Of a stretch of 64,000 nucleotides of DNA, positions 13,081-26,100 are shown piece after piece. Within the stretch, counting starts at the first letter, position 1, and every line of letters begins with the position of its first letter. The DNA is from Drosophila pseudoobscura (lineage: Eukaryota > Arthropoda > Insecta > Diptera > Drosophilidae): positions 17,435,001 through 17,499,000 of the forward strand of contig NC_046681.1 of the NCBI RefSeq assembly GCF_009870125.1, written 5' to 3'. The position numbers and the translations under genes are program-made. Below the pieces are notes generated by a model. The model saw only the letters and a list, made by a program, of their open reading frames with translations, was not told the origin of the DNA and made no database searches.

Positions 13081-14085
13081 AAATTGGAAGTTTGTATACT
13101 TTTATTTAATAATGAGTGTGCCTACGTCACTGTATTTATCTACAATGACGACCATAATTTACTCTTTTTTTTATATACCTTTAAAAAAAATTAAAAGTGA
13201 AATAAAAATAATAGAAAAATTCTTTTCCGATACATAAATATATTCTTTCAGTTATAAAAAATGTATTCATTTATTAGATAAAAACATATATTTATTAATT
13301 ATATCTATGATAATATTATCTTATCTTATAACAGCTAAAAAAAAGGGTGCACAAAGCATGACGTACCAATAATGAAGTTAATCACTGTATTTACGTTCAT
13401 GTACTAGGTAAGAGTGCACACGTGCATGTACATTCCAAGTAATAGTCCAATTGTAGAAAATACTATGCATTTTTACAATTGAGTCTGCATCGAGAGTCGA
13501 GATTCCAAACACATTCAACACATCCATTTACAATAACAATAACAATTATCGATATATACAAACAAACGACATATGCATGTGAGCTAAACGTTACATTTCA
13601 CCATATTGAAAGATTTTATCGAGACGATTATGCAAATGATCTATGTGCACAATATTCCAGCCAATGAACTACATAAGCATACTCTTCATTGACGTTTAAA
13701 ATTCGAGTTTTGAATTACCTGCACTTTTATTATTTAACTATTTAAAGTTTTTCGTCAACTAGACATGTTTGCTTACATATGTATATATGTATGTATGGAC
13801 TTTTTACTTCTCAATCAGCTGACACACACTGGACTTAGAGATGGAAGCTATCGAGACTTCATGGACATTAATCATATCGATAGTGAATATGTTCTGTTCG
13901 ATTCCAACTAACATTCACGACCGGTGTACATATATTATATTAATTAATTCATTAATTTCATATTAATATATAGGTGTGTAGTTTATGAAATTATTATTTT
14001 CAGCCATTAAACACACAAGTACAGAATAATCACGCTATAAAAATTTTCCATGAAAATATTGCGGATTCGCAGCTAAACCAAACAT
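13081..14085. other. AT-rich intergenic sequence, nothing recognised
   Basis: Long AT-rich stretch with poly-A/T runs and short TA repeats (for example around 13930-13970). No coding or RNA feature is supported. Confidence 0.5.
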
Positions 14086-14400
14086 ATGCCAAAACTAACA
14101 AATTTGGACAACCCGCTTCAGATTGCTCGGAATAAGCTGGAAGTCCAGAAAGAGCATCAGAAATTGTGGGAGTACCACCAGAAAACCGAGCACCGAGTAC
14201 CGAACAGCCAAGGCACAAACAGACATGCTTCAATTTTCAATACATGGTGGCCATTCATTTTTTTATATCAACTTGTTCCAATTTGTTCTTTGATTAATGT
14301 TGTTTCTCGACAAAGACAAGTAGCCGACCGAGTAGCTAGGCAGCGGGCTGCTGTCAGAGACGATGGATACCCCAAAAGAGAATGGAAAACCCCGCCATAG
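14086..14400 (+). mobile_element. Short transposon-like peptide remnant (LDN...LEVQKE motif)
   Basis: An open frame near 14093-14170 encodes LDNPLQIARNKLEVQKEHQK. A closely similar peptide, LDNILEIEREILEVQKEQQK, is encoded at about 49470-49540 on the same strand. Two copies about 35 kb apart in unrelated positions indicate a dispersed repeat. I do not recognise the family. Confidence 0.45.
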
Positions 14401-14642
14401 AATAGCTTTTAAGTCCCTCATGCAACTTCGCGGCATTATATAGTCTTTACTACTATGCTATCAGTTTTCCGATGTTCCGAATGAACACTGGCTCCTCGAC
14501 GCTATTTTGACTATCATCATAATTTTCATGTTACTCGATAGTATCAGTAAAAATAGTAAAACAATCATACGGTAACTCTAATTGTTTGGCGCCTTTTTTC
14601 GATACTTTGTTGTAACAAACAATTGTGAAATAACCGGGAAAA

Positions 14643-17600
14643 ATGTTGAAAAATAAAACTTTTAAAACGTCCAAATTGTTTGTTGTCAAACGAGGTATGC
14701 GAACAAACAAAATGCATAAAACTGTTACATTAACTTTTGTTTTTAGATGGAAGACAGGAAGAAGTACATTTTGATAAAATTACCTCACGAATTCAGAAGC
14801 TATGTTATAATTTGAATATGGATTTTGTTGACCCTGTAAGTTGTATTTAATATCTTTCTGATTCTTTTCGCAATTAAGCGTGCACATTTACAGTCACAGC
14901 ATGCGTCTTAGGAAATAGATTACAGTTAATCATTAAGTATTAGATCCAGGGTAGAGACCTTGATAGGTATTCCCTATACGTACCACGTCTTGGTCAAATT
15001 TTATGTCTTCAAAAACATATGTGTACATATGTGCACATGTGACCCAAAGAATTATATGTGTGTAGTTTTACTTGCTGAAAAATTTTACGGCAGTGCGAGT
15101 TATTCGCTTCTCAATAGGATTTACGTCCGGGCTAAAGTCTAGCTATTTTAATACAGGTATTGTTCGGCCTGGTTTAATGTTGCACTTTGTAATTTATTGC
15201 CTTTCAGTATAATAATTATACGTTTTGAGTTCTTGTGACCGAATTAGTTCAGTTCCATTTTATTACTGATTGTTCAATGTTCTTAGGGGCTAACTTAGCT
15301 CTAAAGGCTGGGCGCTGCTTTGGCAGCGAAGCCAGCGTCAGAGCCGTATATAAATGTACATATATAATATATTAGTGCGTATATATATGTGTATGGCAAC
15401 GGCGTCATTGGACATAGTGTGCTACATATGTACATATGTATGCGCGAGTGTTATATTTCTTGATCAGCATCGCACGGATATACTGACGCAACATTGACGC
15501 TGTGCCAGCTACACTCAAGTGCGATAAATTGCACTTGAAATGTCCTGGGTTCTGGAGTTTGTTTAGATCATCGCCGATCCTGGCGCATATTTCTCGAATA
15601 TTTTTTGCAACTGTCAGGACCATCTAAACTAACTTTTCTTCATCACTCAAAATGAGATTATGCCACTAATCGCCCAATAAACTGTATTTATATATCTCCA
15701 AACTCCAAGCTTTGAGCTTTATTACTCCATTGTAACTCGGTAGTCCGTTTGTGTTGAGACGATATTGCTTTGCGTTTAGTACGGATGAGTGACCTGTGTG
15801 CTGAACGCTTCTTCTTGCAAGGTCCAAGGCTCTGAAGGCATAATATGGCATTTAGCGGATCATTTGGAGCGGTGCGAAGGGCTCCACTGATGCATCGTCC
15901 TTTTTCATAGGGCCTACTTACTACTGCTACATATATCCATTTGTCTATACTTGACACGAGTTCCGTTTCCGAGGGATTCAATCCCAGTTCGCTTTGCGCT
16001 GATTAAGTCGCAGAGTTTTTGGGGTTATTTACCAGAGAAGAAAACGGCAACTTCGTCCGCGTATGCCATAAGCAATTATTCGATGAACATAACTAATCCG
16101 TAACCAAAGTTGTGTCACAACCAAATATTAAAGTTAATCCACCGGCTTTTGAATCGTTTTTAACTAGCTTTAAGTCTTTTTTAATTTTGGCAGAATTCTG
16201 CATACAATTTGAATCAATATTAATATTAATCAATATTTGGGAAATTTATGCCGTTTTATTTCCTCTTTGCCATGACCTGGTGTATAATATTCAAGCAAAT
16301 AAACCTGTTCATTTTTAGGTGTCCATTACCCTTCAAGTAATCAACGGATTGTACTGTGGAGTCACTACGCAAGAACTAGACAATTTGGCTGCAGAAATTT
16401 CAGCTGGCTTGACTTGCAATCATGCCGACTACGCCATTTTAGCTGCTCGGATTGCAGTTTCTAATCTGCATAAGGAAACAAAAAAAGTTTTTTCTGGTAT
16501 GTACACAGACAATATCTAGTCCTGGACGAGTGGCATTCGATCTACAAAACTATCCTATCCGGTACTTGGAGTGTATCTTTGCAGTCGTTTGATCTATGCT
16601 TTGTTTTCCGCCTGTTTCCACACCACACCTTTTCTTGCATCTTTCCGTTTCTATTTTCCTTTATTTTTTTAATTTTAACCCAACGAAGTACCAGTTGGGT
16701 GAGGGCGAGGCAGGGCAGTCAGCCGCAGGGAATTCTCTTCTTCATTCTAGCTATAAAAGAGATTTGATTAACAGTATTTCCACAATCTAATAGATTTGAT
16801 TATTCTTTATGATTCTGCGTTTTCAGAATTCCTTTACCTTCCAACTTGTGGGCGCCAAACATTTTTTCGATATAAAGGTGTGGTGGGTGTTGAAACAATT
16901 TTAAATATTTGATCTTGTTTCTGTGAGAACGGTAATTAGTGAAAGTAATATAATCTTTCACGAATAATAGTGCTCGATTTCTGCAAACAATTTCTGGTAG
17001 AGTCTTTGAGGAAGAATTTTTACCAAGAATCATCTTTACTCTAGGAGAAAATAGTAAAGGAAAACATGACTACAAAAACACAAAAGAATACCCAAAAGGT
17101 GTAGTTTAACAGGGCTTCAGATCAAAGTTCATGGAATTATAAACCAATTGATTAAAATAGCTGAGTATCAATCAACTTAGAAAATAGCACAGGCACAAAA
17201 GTATGTGGAAATGTTTTTTAATAGACTTTTAATAGTCTACTGTTGGCTTCGGTGAATTTTTTGCGGTCGATAACTTTACAGTTACTTGACCCTAAGATCT
17301 TTAAAGATCTTTAATAAAAATTATCATACAAACCGTGGAGAGCACATTTCGGTCTTCAAGACTGTTCTGTTAATTCATTTCTCGGTATTAACAATATGTT
17401 GCAATACATTTTTCAGATGTCTTCGAGGATCTCTTCAAAAATATCAATCGCGAAACAAACACTGCGTCACCAATGGTATCGGAATTTCATTATAATATTG
17501 TTAAAAATAATGCTGATCGCTTAAACTCTGCTATTATTTATGACCGAGATTTCGGTTATAACTATTTTGGATTTAAGACGCTCGAGCGTTCCTATCTACT

Positions 17601-19563
17601 TAAGATAAATGGGAAAATTGCAGAACGTCCACAACACATGCTGATGCGCGTCGCTCTTGGTATTCATGGAGACGATATTGATGCGGCAGTGGAAACTTAC
17701 AACCTACTGTCTGAACGATACTTTACGCATGCCTCGCCAACGCTTTTTGCTGCTGCTACAAATCGACCTCAATTGTCCTCGTGTTTTCTTTTGACAATGA
17801 ATTCGGATTCAATTGAAGGTATTTTTAAATCAGTTGAACAATGTGCACTGATTTCCAAATCAGCAGGTGGAATCGGACTTAATGTTCATTGCATTCGTGC
17901 TAAAGGCACTTCCATATGTGGAACGAACGGTACGTCGAATGGATTAGTTCCAATGCTAAGAGTTTTTAATAATGTGGCACGATATGTTGATCAGGGAGGT
18001 GGAAAAAGACCTGGTGCCTTTGCCATTTATTTAGAGCCCTGGCATTCAGATGTTTTTGAGTTTTTAGACCTCAAAAGAAACACTGGAAAAGAAGAAAACA
18101 GAGCACGTGATCTTTTTTACGCTCTATGGATTCCTGATCTTTTCATGAAACGTGTTGAGGCAAATGAAAGCTGGTCATTGATGTGTCCACATAAATGTCC
18201 TGGCCTTCAAGATGTTTGGGGCGAAAAATTTGAAGAGCTCTATGTCAAATATGAGCAAGAAGGACGTGCGAATCGAACAGTGGAAGCCCAGGCTTTATGG
18301 TTTGCTATTATAGAATCGCAAGTGGAGACTGGCAACCCATACATGCTTTTTAAGGATTCCTGTAATAGAAAGAGCAATCAACAAAATGTTGGCACCATTA
18401 AATGCAGTAATTTATGTACAGAAATTGTCGAGTACTCAGCACCTGATGAGATCGCTGTCTGCAATTTAGCTTCAATAGCACTGAACATGTTCGTAACACC
18501 AGAAAAAACGTATGATTTCAAAAAATTAAAAGAAGTAACCAAAACTGTTGCCAAAAATCTTAACAAAATTATAGACATCAACTATTACCCCTTGCCAGAA
18601 GCCAAGAAGTCCAATTTACGGCATCGTCCAATCGGTATAGGTGTTCAAGGTTTAGCTGACGCTTTAATTTTAATGCGTTTTCCCTATGAAAGCGAAGAAG
18701 CCGGTCTTTTAAACCAACAAATATTTGAAACGATTTATTTTGGGGCTCTGGAAGCTAGTTGTGAACTTGCTGAAGAATTTGGAGCATATGAAACCTATGA
18801 AGGAAGTCCTGTGAGCAAGGGAATTCTACAATATGATATGTGGGATAAAACTCCAACGAACCTTTGGGATTGGCAAAGCCTAAAGGAAGACATTAAAAAG
18901 CACGGAATTAGGAATTCGTTGTTAGTAGCGCCGATGCCTACAGCATCTACTGCACAAATTATGGGTAATAACGAATCATTCGAACCATATACCACAAATA
19001 TTTATACGAGACGAGTATTATCTGGTGAATTTCAAGTGGTCAATCATCATTTATTGAGGGATTTAACAGAATTGGACTTATGGGATGATGAGATGAAAAA
19101 TAAAATAATTTCCAGCAGGGGCTCCATTCAAGATATTGAAACTATTCCCCAAAATGTTCGCGATCTTTATAAAACTGTATGGGAAATTTCAGTAAAATCC
19201 ACAATTAAAATGGCTGCTGATAGAGGTGCATTTATTGATCAAAGTCAGTCGTTTAATGTTCACGTAGCAGAGCCCAACTACGGAAAATTGACATCCATAC
19301 ATTTTTTCTCCTGGAAAGCTGGTCTAAAAACCGGAATGTATTATTTACGCACAAAACCTGCCGCCAACGCAATACAATTTACTGTCGACAAGAAACAAGC
19401 TGCATCAGCGTTAAATGATCTAAATAGGTCTTTTAACAAATCAACTTTGCTTGATGAAAGTACCAATAACTCTCACCATATTGAATCAGACCGAGAACGC
19501 CATATGGCTGAAATGGTTTGCTCGCTCGAAAATAAGGATGCCTGTTTATCATGCGGATCTTAA
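14643..19563 (+). CDS. RnrL: Ribonucleoside-diphosphate reductase large subunit
   Basis: Exons are 14643-14694, 14747-14835, 16319-16496 and 17417-19563; phases agree and give 821 aa (D. melanogaster protein about 812 aa). The enzyme reduces ribonucleoside diphosphates to deoxyribonucleotides in the cytosol together with the small subunit RnrS. The N-terminal ATP-cone spans exons 1-3, including [19 protein letters not shown]. Catalytic residues are visible: Cys229 (SSCFLL), the Asn438-Cys440-Glu442 triad in SNLCTEI, Cys455 in AVCNL, and the C-terminal Cys816/Cys819 pair in CLSCGS used for re-reduction. [10 protein letters not shown] is the usual substrate-loop signature. Intron 2 is about 1.5 kb and carries a LINE fragment. 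The Met at the start of exon 1 aligns with the fly protein start. Confidence 0.97.
15640..16080 (-). mobile_element. Non-LTR retrotransposon (LINE) ORF2 fragment in RnrL intron 2
   Basis: The minus-strand frame at about 15688-15981 contains [20 protein letters not shown], a conserved segment found after the reverse transcriptase in R1/jockey/LOA-type elements (pattern I-x-GA-x-RT-x-P). A start-of-frame MNPSETELV peptide just upstream also resembles these elements. Frames are interrupted, so it is dead. It opposes RnrL transcription. Confidence 0.65.
16497..17416 (+). other. RnrL intron 3, nothing recognised
   Basis: A 0.9-kb intron. It includes a GC-richer patch near 16680-16740 and no recognisable coding or repeat family. 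Confidence 0.45.
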
Positions 19564-19979
19564 ATGCATGTAAATATATATATAAGTAAAAAACAAATAA
19601 GTCAATGAGTTAAATTAATCCCATCATGTATCAACAAACATAAAATAAAAGAATATATACAGAAGTACGCAGTAGTAAAAATTGGCATTAGTCAAACCAT
19701 ATGGCGAATGGCATTTAATATTTAATTTACTTATCAAACCTTATACACATATTCAAGAAAAGTTTTTGTATAACAAATTCAATAAAGAACACTTCTACTA
19801 GTGCTATTCACAAGCAGATTAATAAGGCCAGATGTAGTGATCTAAAATACATCTTCTTTTAGCAGGTTAAACAAGTCGCTTTGCAGCAGGTTTGTGACTT
19901 CAAACTTAATTAGTGTTTTGTTGATTTCATTTTTTTTTTGGTTCATGCAATACAAATTTTACTTTTTTGTTAGGATGGT

Positions 19980-20740
19980 ATAGATTGTCTGCTCAACCAA
20001 GGTTTGGATAACTCTGAAGTAGTAACGGTGTCTTCAGTCTTCGTTTCTATGGACGGAGCCAATTATTTCATCGGTGTAGCCTTCTAGAAGCAGAGATTAG
20101 CGAGTCTAGTGTGATGATAGCATTAATATATACCTGAAAGTCGAGGTTATCGAATTATATGTTTCTTGAATTTAACGGTACATATCTCAGCCTTGGAATA
20201 CATGCACTAGTCAGGGCAGGGATATGTGGGTCGAAAAGGACTTCAGGTCTGCCTAGGGGTGCATTTCGAAGATCCGATGACTCCGAGAAATACTGCTCGA
20301 TGAACTTTACGGAGGTTTTCTGTGTGTGTTAACAAGACAAGATTTAAGTTTTTCTTCATTCAGAGAAGGCTGCCATTTTCTTTTTTTATACCACATCTTC
20401 ACCATCGACGGCATAGTCCGTGACTTTGTATTCACTCCCCTCAGTTGAAGGGCTACATTTGATATAACCCCTACCTATGGGATACCTCCAGTGACTGCAT
20501 TTCTTGACGTAGGGTGTGTACCTACCAGTAGATCAGTACACGCTACTTGCAGCTAAGTTGGTTTGCTCTTATGTCATCCGGCCCTGGAGATTTGTAGGGT
20601 TGCAATGATGTGATAGTCTTACCTATCTGGTCTGGTGCCATTATATCTCTGACGAGATCCGCAATTCGCTTGCTTCCCGCAGCAGTTCTTTTACTCCCAC
20701 GATCAACAGGAAGGACGAGGGGACTCAGCGCTGCTGAGGT
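19980..20740 (-). mobile_element. LINE reverse-transcriptase fragment
   Basis: On the minus strand around 20560-20680 the translation reads DIMAPDQIGKTITSLQPYKS followed by PGPDDI. This is the K-S-P-G-P-D-x-I entry motif of non-LTR reverse transcriptases. The rest of the block is GC-rich compared with surroundings and has several stops and frameshifts. It lies between RnrL and rho-5. Confidence 0.6.
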
Positions 20741-22079
20741 TATAAAATAAAAACAAGAAAAAGAAGAAATAAATTTATGTTGCGACTTGTTAAAACTTTT
20801 TTACAAAAATATTTATTGAGGTCTAAATGAGGTTGGTTTTGTTTAAGCTTCGTAAAAGTCGTATATTTACGACTATTAGTATTAATTTGATTTTTAGTGA
20901 TAGGTTAGATCGTTAAGGAGATATTAAACTTAAGCGTGAAAAGTGCTCTGATTCATTTAAGCTGTGAGCCCCATCAGGGCATTTTTCGATGAATAATTTT
21001 GTAATTTATCAGCGCACATGTTTCTTTGCTTGTATTTCTTTATTTTTTTTTGTTTTGTTTTCATTTTCTATTCAATTTAGGAATATATATTTTAAATTTT
21101 CAAAATCCATTTTATTCAGTATTTTTTGTCATCAGGATATTGGACATGCGCATTCAACATGTATTTGAAATGTATGCAAACATGTGTATAACATTGAATT
21201 TGAAAGCGATTAAGTGACCAAGGATTGTGAACAATAAATGTGCAAAAAATCTTCTAAATAATTTCGTATATATGAGAAGATATATACATGGATAATATAT
21301 ACAAGAACAAAAATTTCACCAAGTTTTTATTAGTGTTGCTACGCTCTTGTTTATAGCTCTGAAATATGGCGAAAAATCGATCAAAAATTGTTGAGGAAAA
21401 GGAAACCAAAAATTTCTATGTGAATACCAGCACATCTATTTGTGTTAAACATATATGAGGTATGTAAATATGTATGTAACTGTGAGTTAATTGTATTCTT
21501 AATAGATATGTCTAAAATTATGTATCCATTATATACATACATATATACATAATTAATAAATTTCAACATTGATAGTAATTCTGGCTATCATGTTATTTTT
21601 TGTTTGTTAATGTTATGTATTCAAATACATATGTATGTATGTATATAAAAAATATATATCGTGGAGTGAAACTGGTAAAACAAATTCTATTTAACTCTTG
21701 TATTGTTAATCGATGACTTCATAAAAATCAAAAATGTATACAACAAATCAGACTTCTGCCACTTCATATTGGGATCAGGCATGAAGATAGTTTGAAATGT
21801 CATACCCCATAAGAAGTGTTTTTTTGTTCAGTGTGCAGGAATGCTCGGTTACGAATTCTTCTGCTTCTCGCTAATGAACAAGGGATACTTGTGGTACGAC
21901 CAAAAGGGTAACAAACATAAACATAAATAATAGTGGAATCGAAAAAGTTCGCACAGATGTGCAATGTGTTTGACGAGATAAACCTATGATGCCTATCTCT
22001 CTTTAATTTCTGATTCGGGCTCAGTATACTTCGGTCACCTTTCAATTCGGGTAAAGCAGCCACATACTAAAATAATTTT
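20741..22079. other. AT-rich intergenic sequence, nothing recognised
   Basis: Long T- and A-rich stretches and TACATA/TATG microsatellite-like tracts (for example 21535-21560 and 21628-21660). No gene is supported. Confidence 0.5.
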
Positions 22080-22600
22080 GTCGAGTTTTAAGTAAAATCA
22101 TATGAATATCGTTTTCCTCTTGTGGCAACTGGATGTGATGAAACTGCTGTGAACACTGGAGCCGTATTTCAAGTCATATGCTTATTGGAAAGTGGTTCGT
22201 GTGCTCGTTGAATAGGATTCGCCAGCACAATCCTTACAAGAACTAGTTACGTTCGTCATGAAGGTATACGCACCAACCTGGTTTGACGATTGTCCTCTTC
22301 CAGAACTTGAAGTTCATGCGTCAGGGCAAATCATAAAGCTCTGCTTATAACAAAATGGTCGATAGAAACAGCAAAATGGAGAACTGAATATTATCATGTA
22401 TTACTTTCTTACAACTTGGTAAGTTTCCTTGCCAAACTTAAGCTGTGGAGAGATGTGTCAAGCTTGTGTTAGAGGTCTGTTAGGTTTGAGGAAACTAGCT
22501 AGGGATGGGTTCATTCGTACCCGAATAAAAGGAAGGAACTACCACTGTTTGACACAAAATCTACATTTTTGTAAGCGTAATAAAATATAAAATACTAGCG
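22080..22600 (+). mobile_element. Degraded coding-like sequence, probable transposon
   Basis: Fragments of translation on the plus strand such as KVYAPTWFDDCPLPELEVHA (about 22260-22320) and ARDGFIRTRIKGRN (about 22500-22545) look coding but are separated by stops. At 22598 the phrase ACTAGCGGACCC marks a type of repeat end often seen in insect transposons. A related ACTAGCTGTACCTGCC phrase occurs at 48591. I cannot name the family. Confidence 0.35.
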
Positions 22601-23146
22601 GACCCAGAGACCTTTGGCATGCTCATATTTACCGCCATCAGACAAACTTCAAAGTAATAATAAAACACATATAGTTCAAGTTTTGATATGATTTATTTGA
22701 ATTGGCCATTTCGGAAAGCAAGTGAACGCGAACGTCGCTTCTTGAGTCTACCCAAGCGTGTGGCAATGGCTTTCAACTTAAGTAGCTGGAAGAATAGTCA
22801 AACAACCGATGACGGTGGCGCTTCCTTAAGTCACACAAGTGGATGTACTCGTTATATCGACTGATTGAAACAATGTAAATTGAGATTGAAATTGTATCCA
22901 ACAAAGCATTTAAAATTACATAAATGAGTTTGTGAATATTCTCGATGGCCGTTATTCTGTTGTTTGGCTGTCAATCCTTGCAGGTCCTACTATCTTTACA
23001 CTATTTTTCTGAGAGAAGAAAACTACATTACAACATATTTAATTTAAATCGAGAGTTTATTCATCATATATATTTAAAAGTTTAATTAATAATGAAACTA
23101 AAATCTTATATATTTCCTTTTCAGATGAGAAACCATCACTGTTATT

Positions 23147-26100
23147 ATGACATCAAGTGGAGAAAAACTGTCAAGCAATAATTGTAGAACTGGAAAAAAG
23201 TGTCCAGACAATGTTCATTTCATAATGCGTGCAAACGGTAATATCAGCATCAGTCAAAGAAAATCTGTTAATTCCCAGAATCAATTTTCGTTGACCTTTG
23301 AATCAAATGAATGTGATGTGATGTACTGCAGTTTGCAATCTTCTCGCTTAAATGCGCAGTCTAGTGATGCTTTCCAGCCCAACGCTGGAAAGCTGAAGCT
23401 GTCGCCGCTGGAAAAGATTGACGATGCCAATACCGCAGCCCCTCCATCGCCCGCACCTAATAATGATGGTTTTGAGGCATGCGTTAACCAGTTAAAAACT
23501 CATACATGTAACGTAACAATATCAAAGTCAGACAACCATGCCTTAGTTCCGAAGCATGGTATCGGAACAACAAGCTACCATCAACGTGGCATATCCCCAA
23601 ACTCAAGATATCGTCTGGAGCGGTATAAAGAGGCTAAGCCAGCTCAACAACCAAAATTATTAGAAGCAGTAAATGTTCCGTCAACAGTTCCATCTGTTTC
23701 CTCAACTCGATTACTGCTACCATCCAATGTAGCGCTACCGATGGGTCAATGTGAGAATTATAATGCTTATCTAGGATCGGCGGTACATACACCAGTAAAG
23801 CGATATGTGCCAACTCCACCGCCTGCTATTGATATGTATGCAGGCCTAACATTACAGGCCTCGTCAGCGAATATGACCCCCCCGGCATCATCAGTGCAGC
23901 CTCAGTACGGCAATATGCCCTATAATTATCGTTCAAAATGCTGCCATAATGGCAATGTGGAATCTATGCATGGAAGTTTGACCAAACCATCACAAACATA
24001 TGTCGCGAGTGTATCCTGTTCAACATCTTGTACCTCGCCATTGCCCGCACCATCAACAAGTATTTCCATGGCTTTTTCAGCAGGCAACCATTGCTCGCCA
24101 ATTATGACAGCTACTGCAGAGCAAACGATAGCTCACAGTAGCGACAACTCACATATAACCAGCCGAAGGTCCGAGGAAAGTGATTCTTTAATTGTTATAG
24201 CACCCGGTACCACCATAGCCCAATTAGAAGCGGACAGCCCCGCCGGCACGTGCATGCATTGCAATACAGCACGACGAACAACTGGGGTACATCAGACAAC
24301 ACAAACGACTGGACCTATTAGTCCTGTGCCGATATCTTTGTCTGTTCCTATGACTGCGCCAGTAATATCGAGTTTGAGTGAGCAACTTGCAAATACAAAT
24401 ACCGAATCAAGTATCGTGTCCGTTCAAACGAAGCTCCATGATAGTAGAAATATTGCACTGAAGCAGGGGTCGAGTCATCATCAGTTGTACGGACCAGGTA
24501 CTGCAGCTGCGTTTAGCCATCTTATAAGCAATCCACGCTTACAGCATACTCACCACACACAGACACATCAACACCAGTCGTTGCAAATACTACCGCAGCC
24601 TCAAATTCATCATTACTCTTGCAAAAAGCGAATAGTAATCTATTTAAAACGTACAACTTCCCAATTTTTTGGAGTTGAGCCGAGTACTGAGGCCGAAGAT
24701 TGTGCTCTGTGGCATGGTCGACATCGTCGACTAGCTATTCGTCGATTTGGATTGTTCGATAGCGCACTAGAATATCGTGTCCAACAGTCGATTAGACACG
24801 GTGTCAATGTTGAAGTTGGAAAGCAAAATAGTCCGGAAATGAAGCAGAACTGTTCTAACGCAAGCAGTAATTACGCACAGGATCGCCCCGACATTCTACC
24901 AGTTCAAGATGCAATTGCTATGAATATGACATATTCTTCAGATAATAGGCGACCCAAATTCTACACTAACAGAGATTTTTGTGACGGTGAATTTGTAGAG
25001 CGTAAGGCGTCAGTTGGTCACATGTTTATAACAATGGTTAATTATTTGCTCCATTTTATTTATAAAAGGCAGACTAAGTGCAGCCACAGAGTAAAGCATC
25101 AGTGGCAATGGTCACGTAGTTTTGCACCGTTACATGTGCAAAGCAGCTCCAGTTTTGATCCGACTCACAACGATCAACCCATTGATATAGAAATAAGCAA
25201 TAGCATGACGGATGCTTTAGAAACGATAATTGTTGATGAACTCTTTTTTGATAGTCCTTGCGAAGTGTCTACTGCATCTGCAAATGATGACATATCTGAT
25301 ATTAGCAGACAAACCATTAAGCCACGTGTCTCCACACTGGGAACCAATGGTACCAATATGGGAGTTGGAGTAAGTGTGTACATGACTGAAAGACACCAAA
25401 ACGGATGGCGCACATCCGCTCTGATCAGCAATGCATGCACAAATGGTGATATTAATTTAAATGCTGATCAAAATTTACATCAAGTAAATGCGGGTCATAT
25501 ACAATTGTGCAACTCAATCCCTAGCCAAATACAACCATCAATGCGAACATCACAATCTACAACATCTGCATGCCAACGTGGTACACGTATCACAGCTCAG
25601 CTGTTGGACGGAGTCTTGGAAAACTCAAGGCGAACCCCTTTACGGCGCATCAAATATTTCTCAGTCAATGATTTAGACGATCGAACGGATCATCGACCTA
25701 TATTTACCTATTGGATTAATACCGTACAGTTTTTAGTTTTAGTTCTATCGATAATATGTTATGGTATTGCTCCAATTGGAATTGGCTCTGAACAAAAAAC
25801 AGGACAGGTACTGGTCACCAGTCTAAGTCTGCAGACGGTCCAACATGTAGAACAACGAAATCTGTGGATTGGGCCTAGGAATATTGACTTAGTTCACATT
25901 GGTGCAAAGTTTGCTGCCTGCATGCGACGTGACAGTAAGATCATGGACGTGGTTATTAAGACAAGACGTCACGAAAGGGAAACAGCCTGCTGTATCCGGA
26001 ATGATGACTCCGGATGCGTTCAAAGTTCTCAAGCGGATTGTAGTATAAGAGGCCTCTATCCTACAGTAAGTAAATATTTCAAAAAGCCAACAAATACTTA

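Noticed and set aside
25174..25440. Minus-strand frames inside rho-5 exon 1
   Set aside because: They are antisense to a long conserved coding exon, with no independent evidence.
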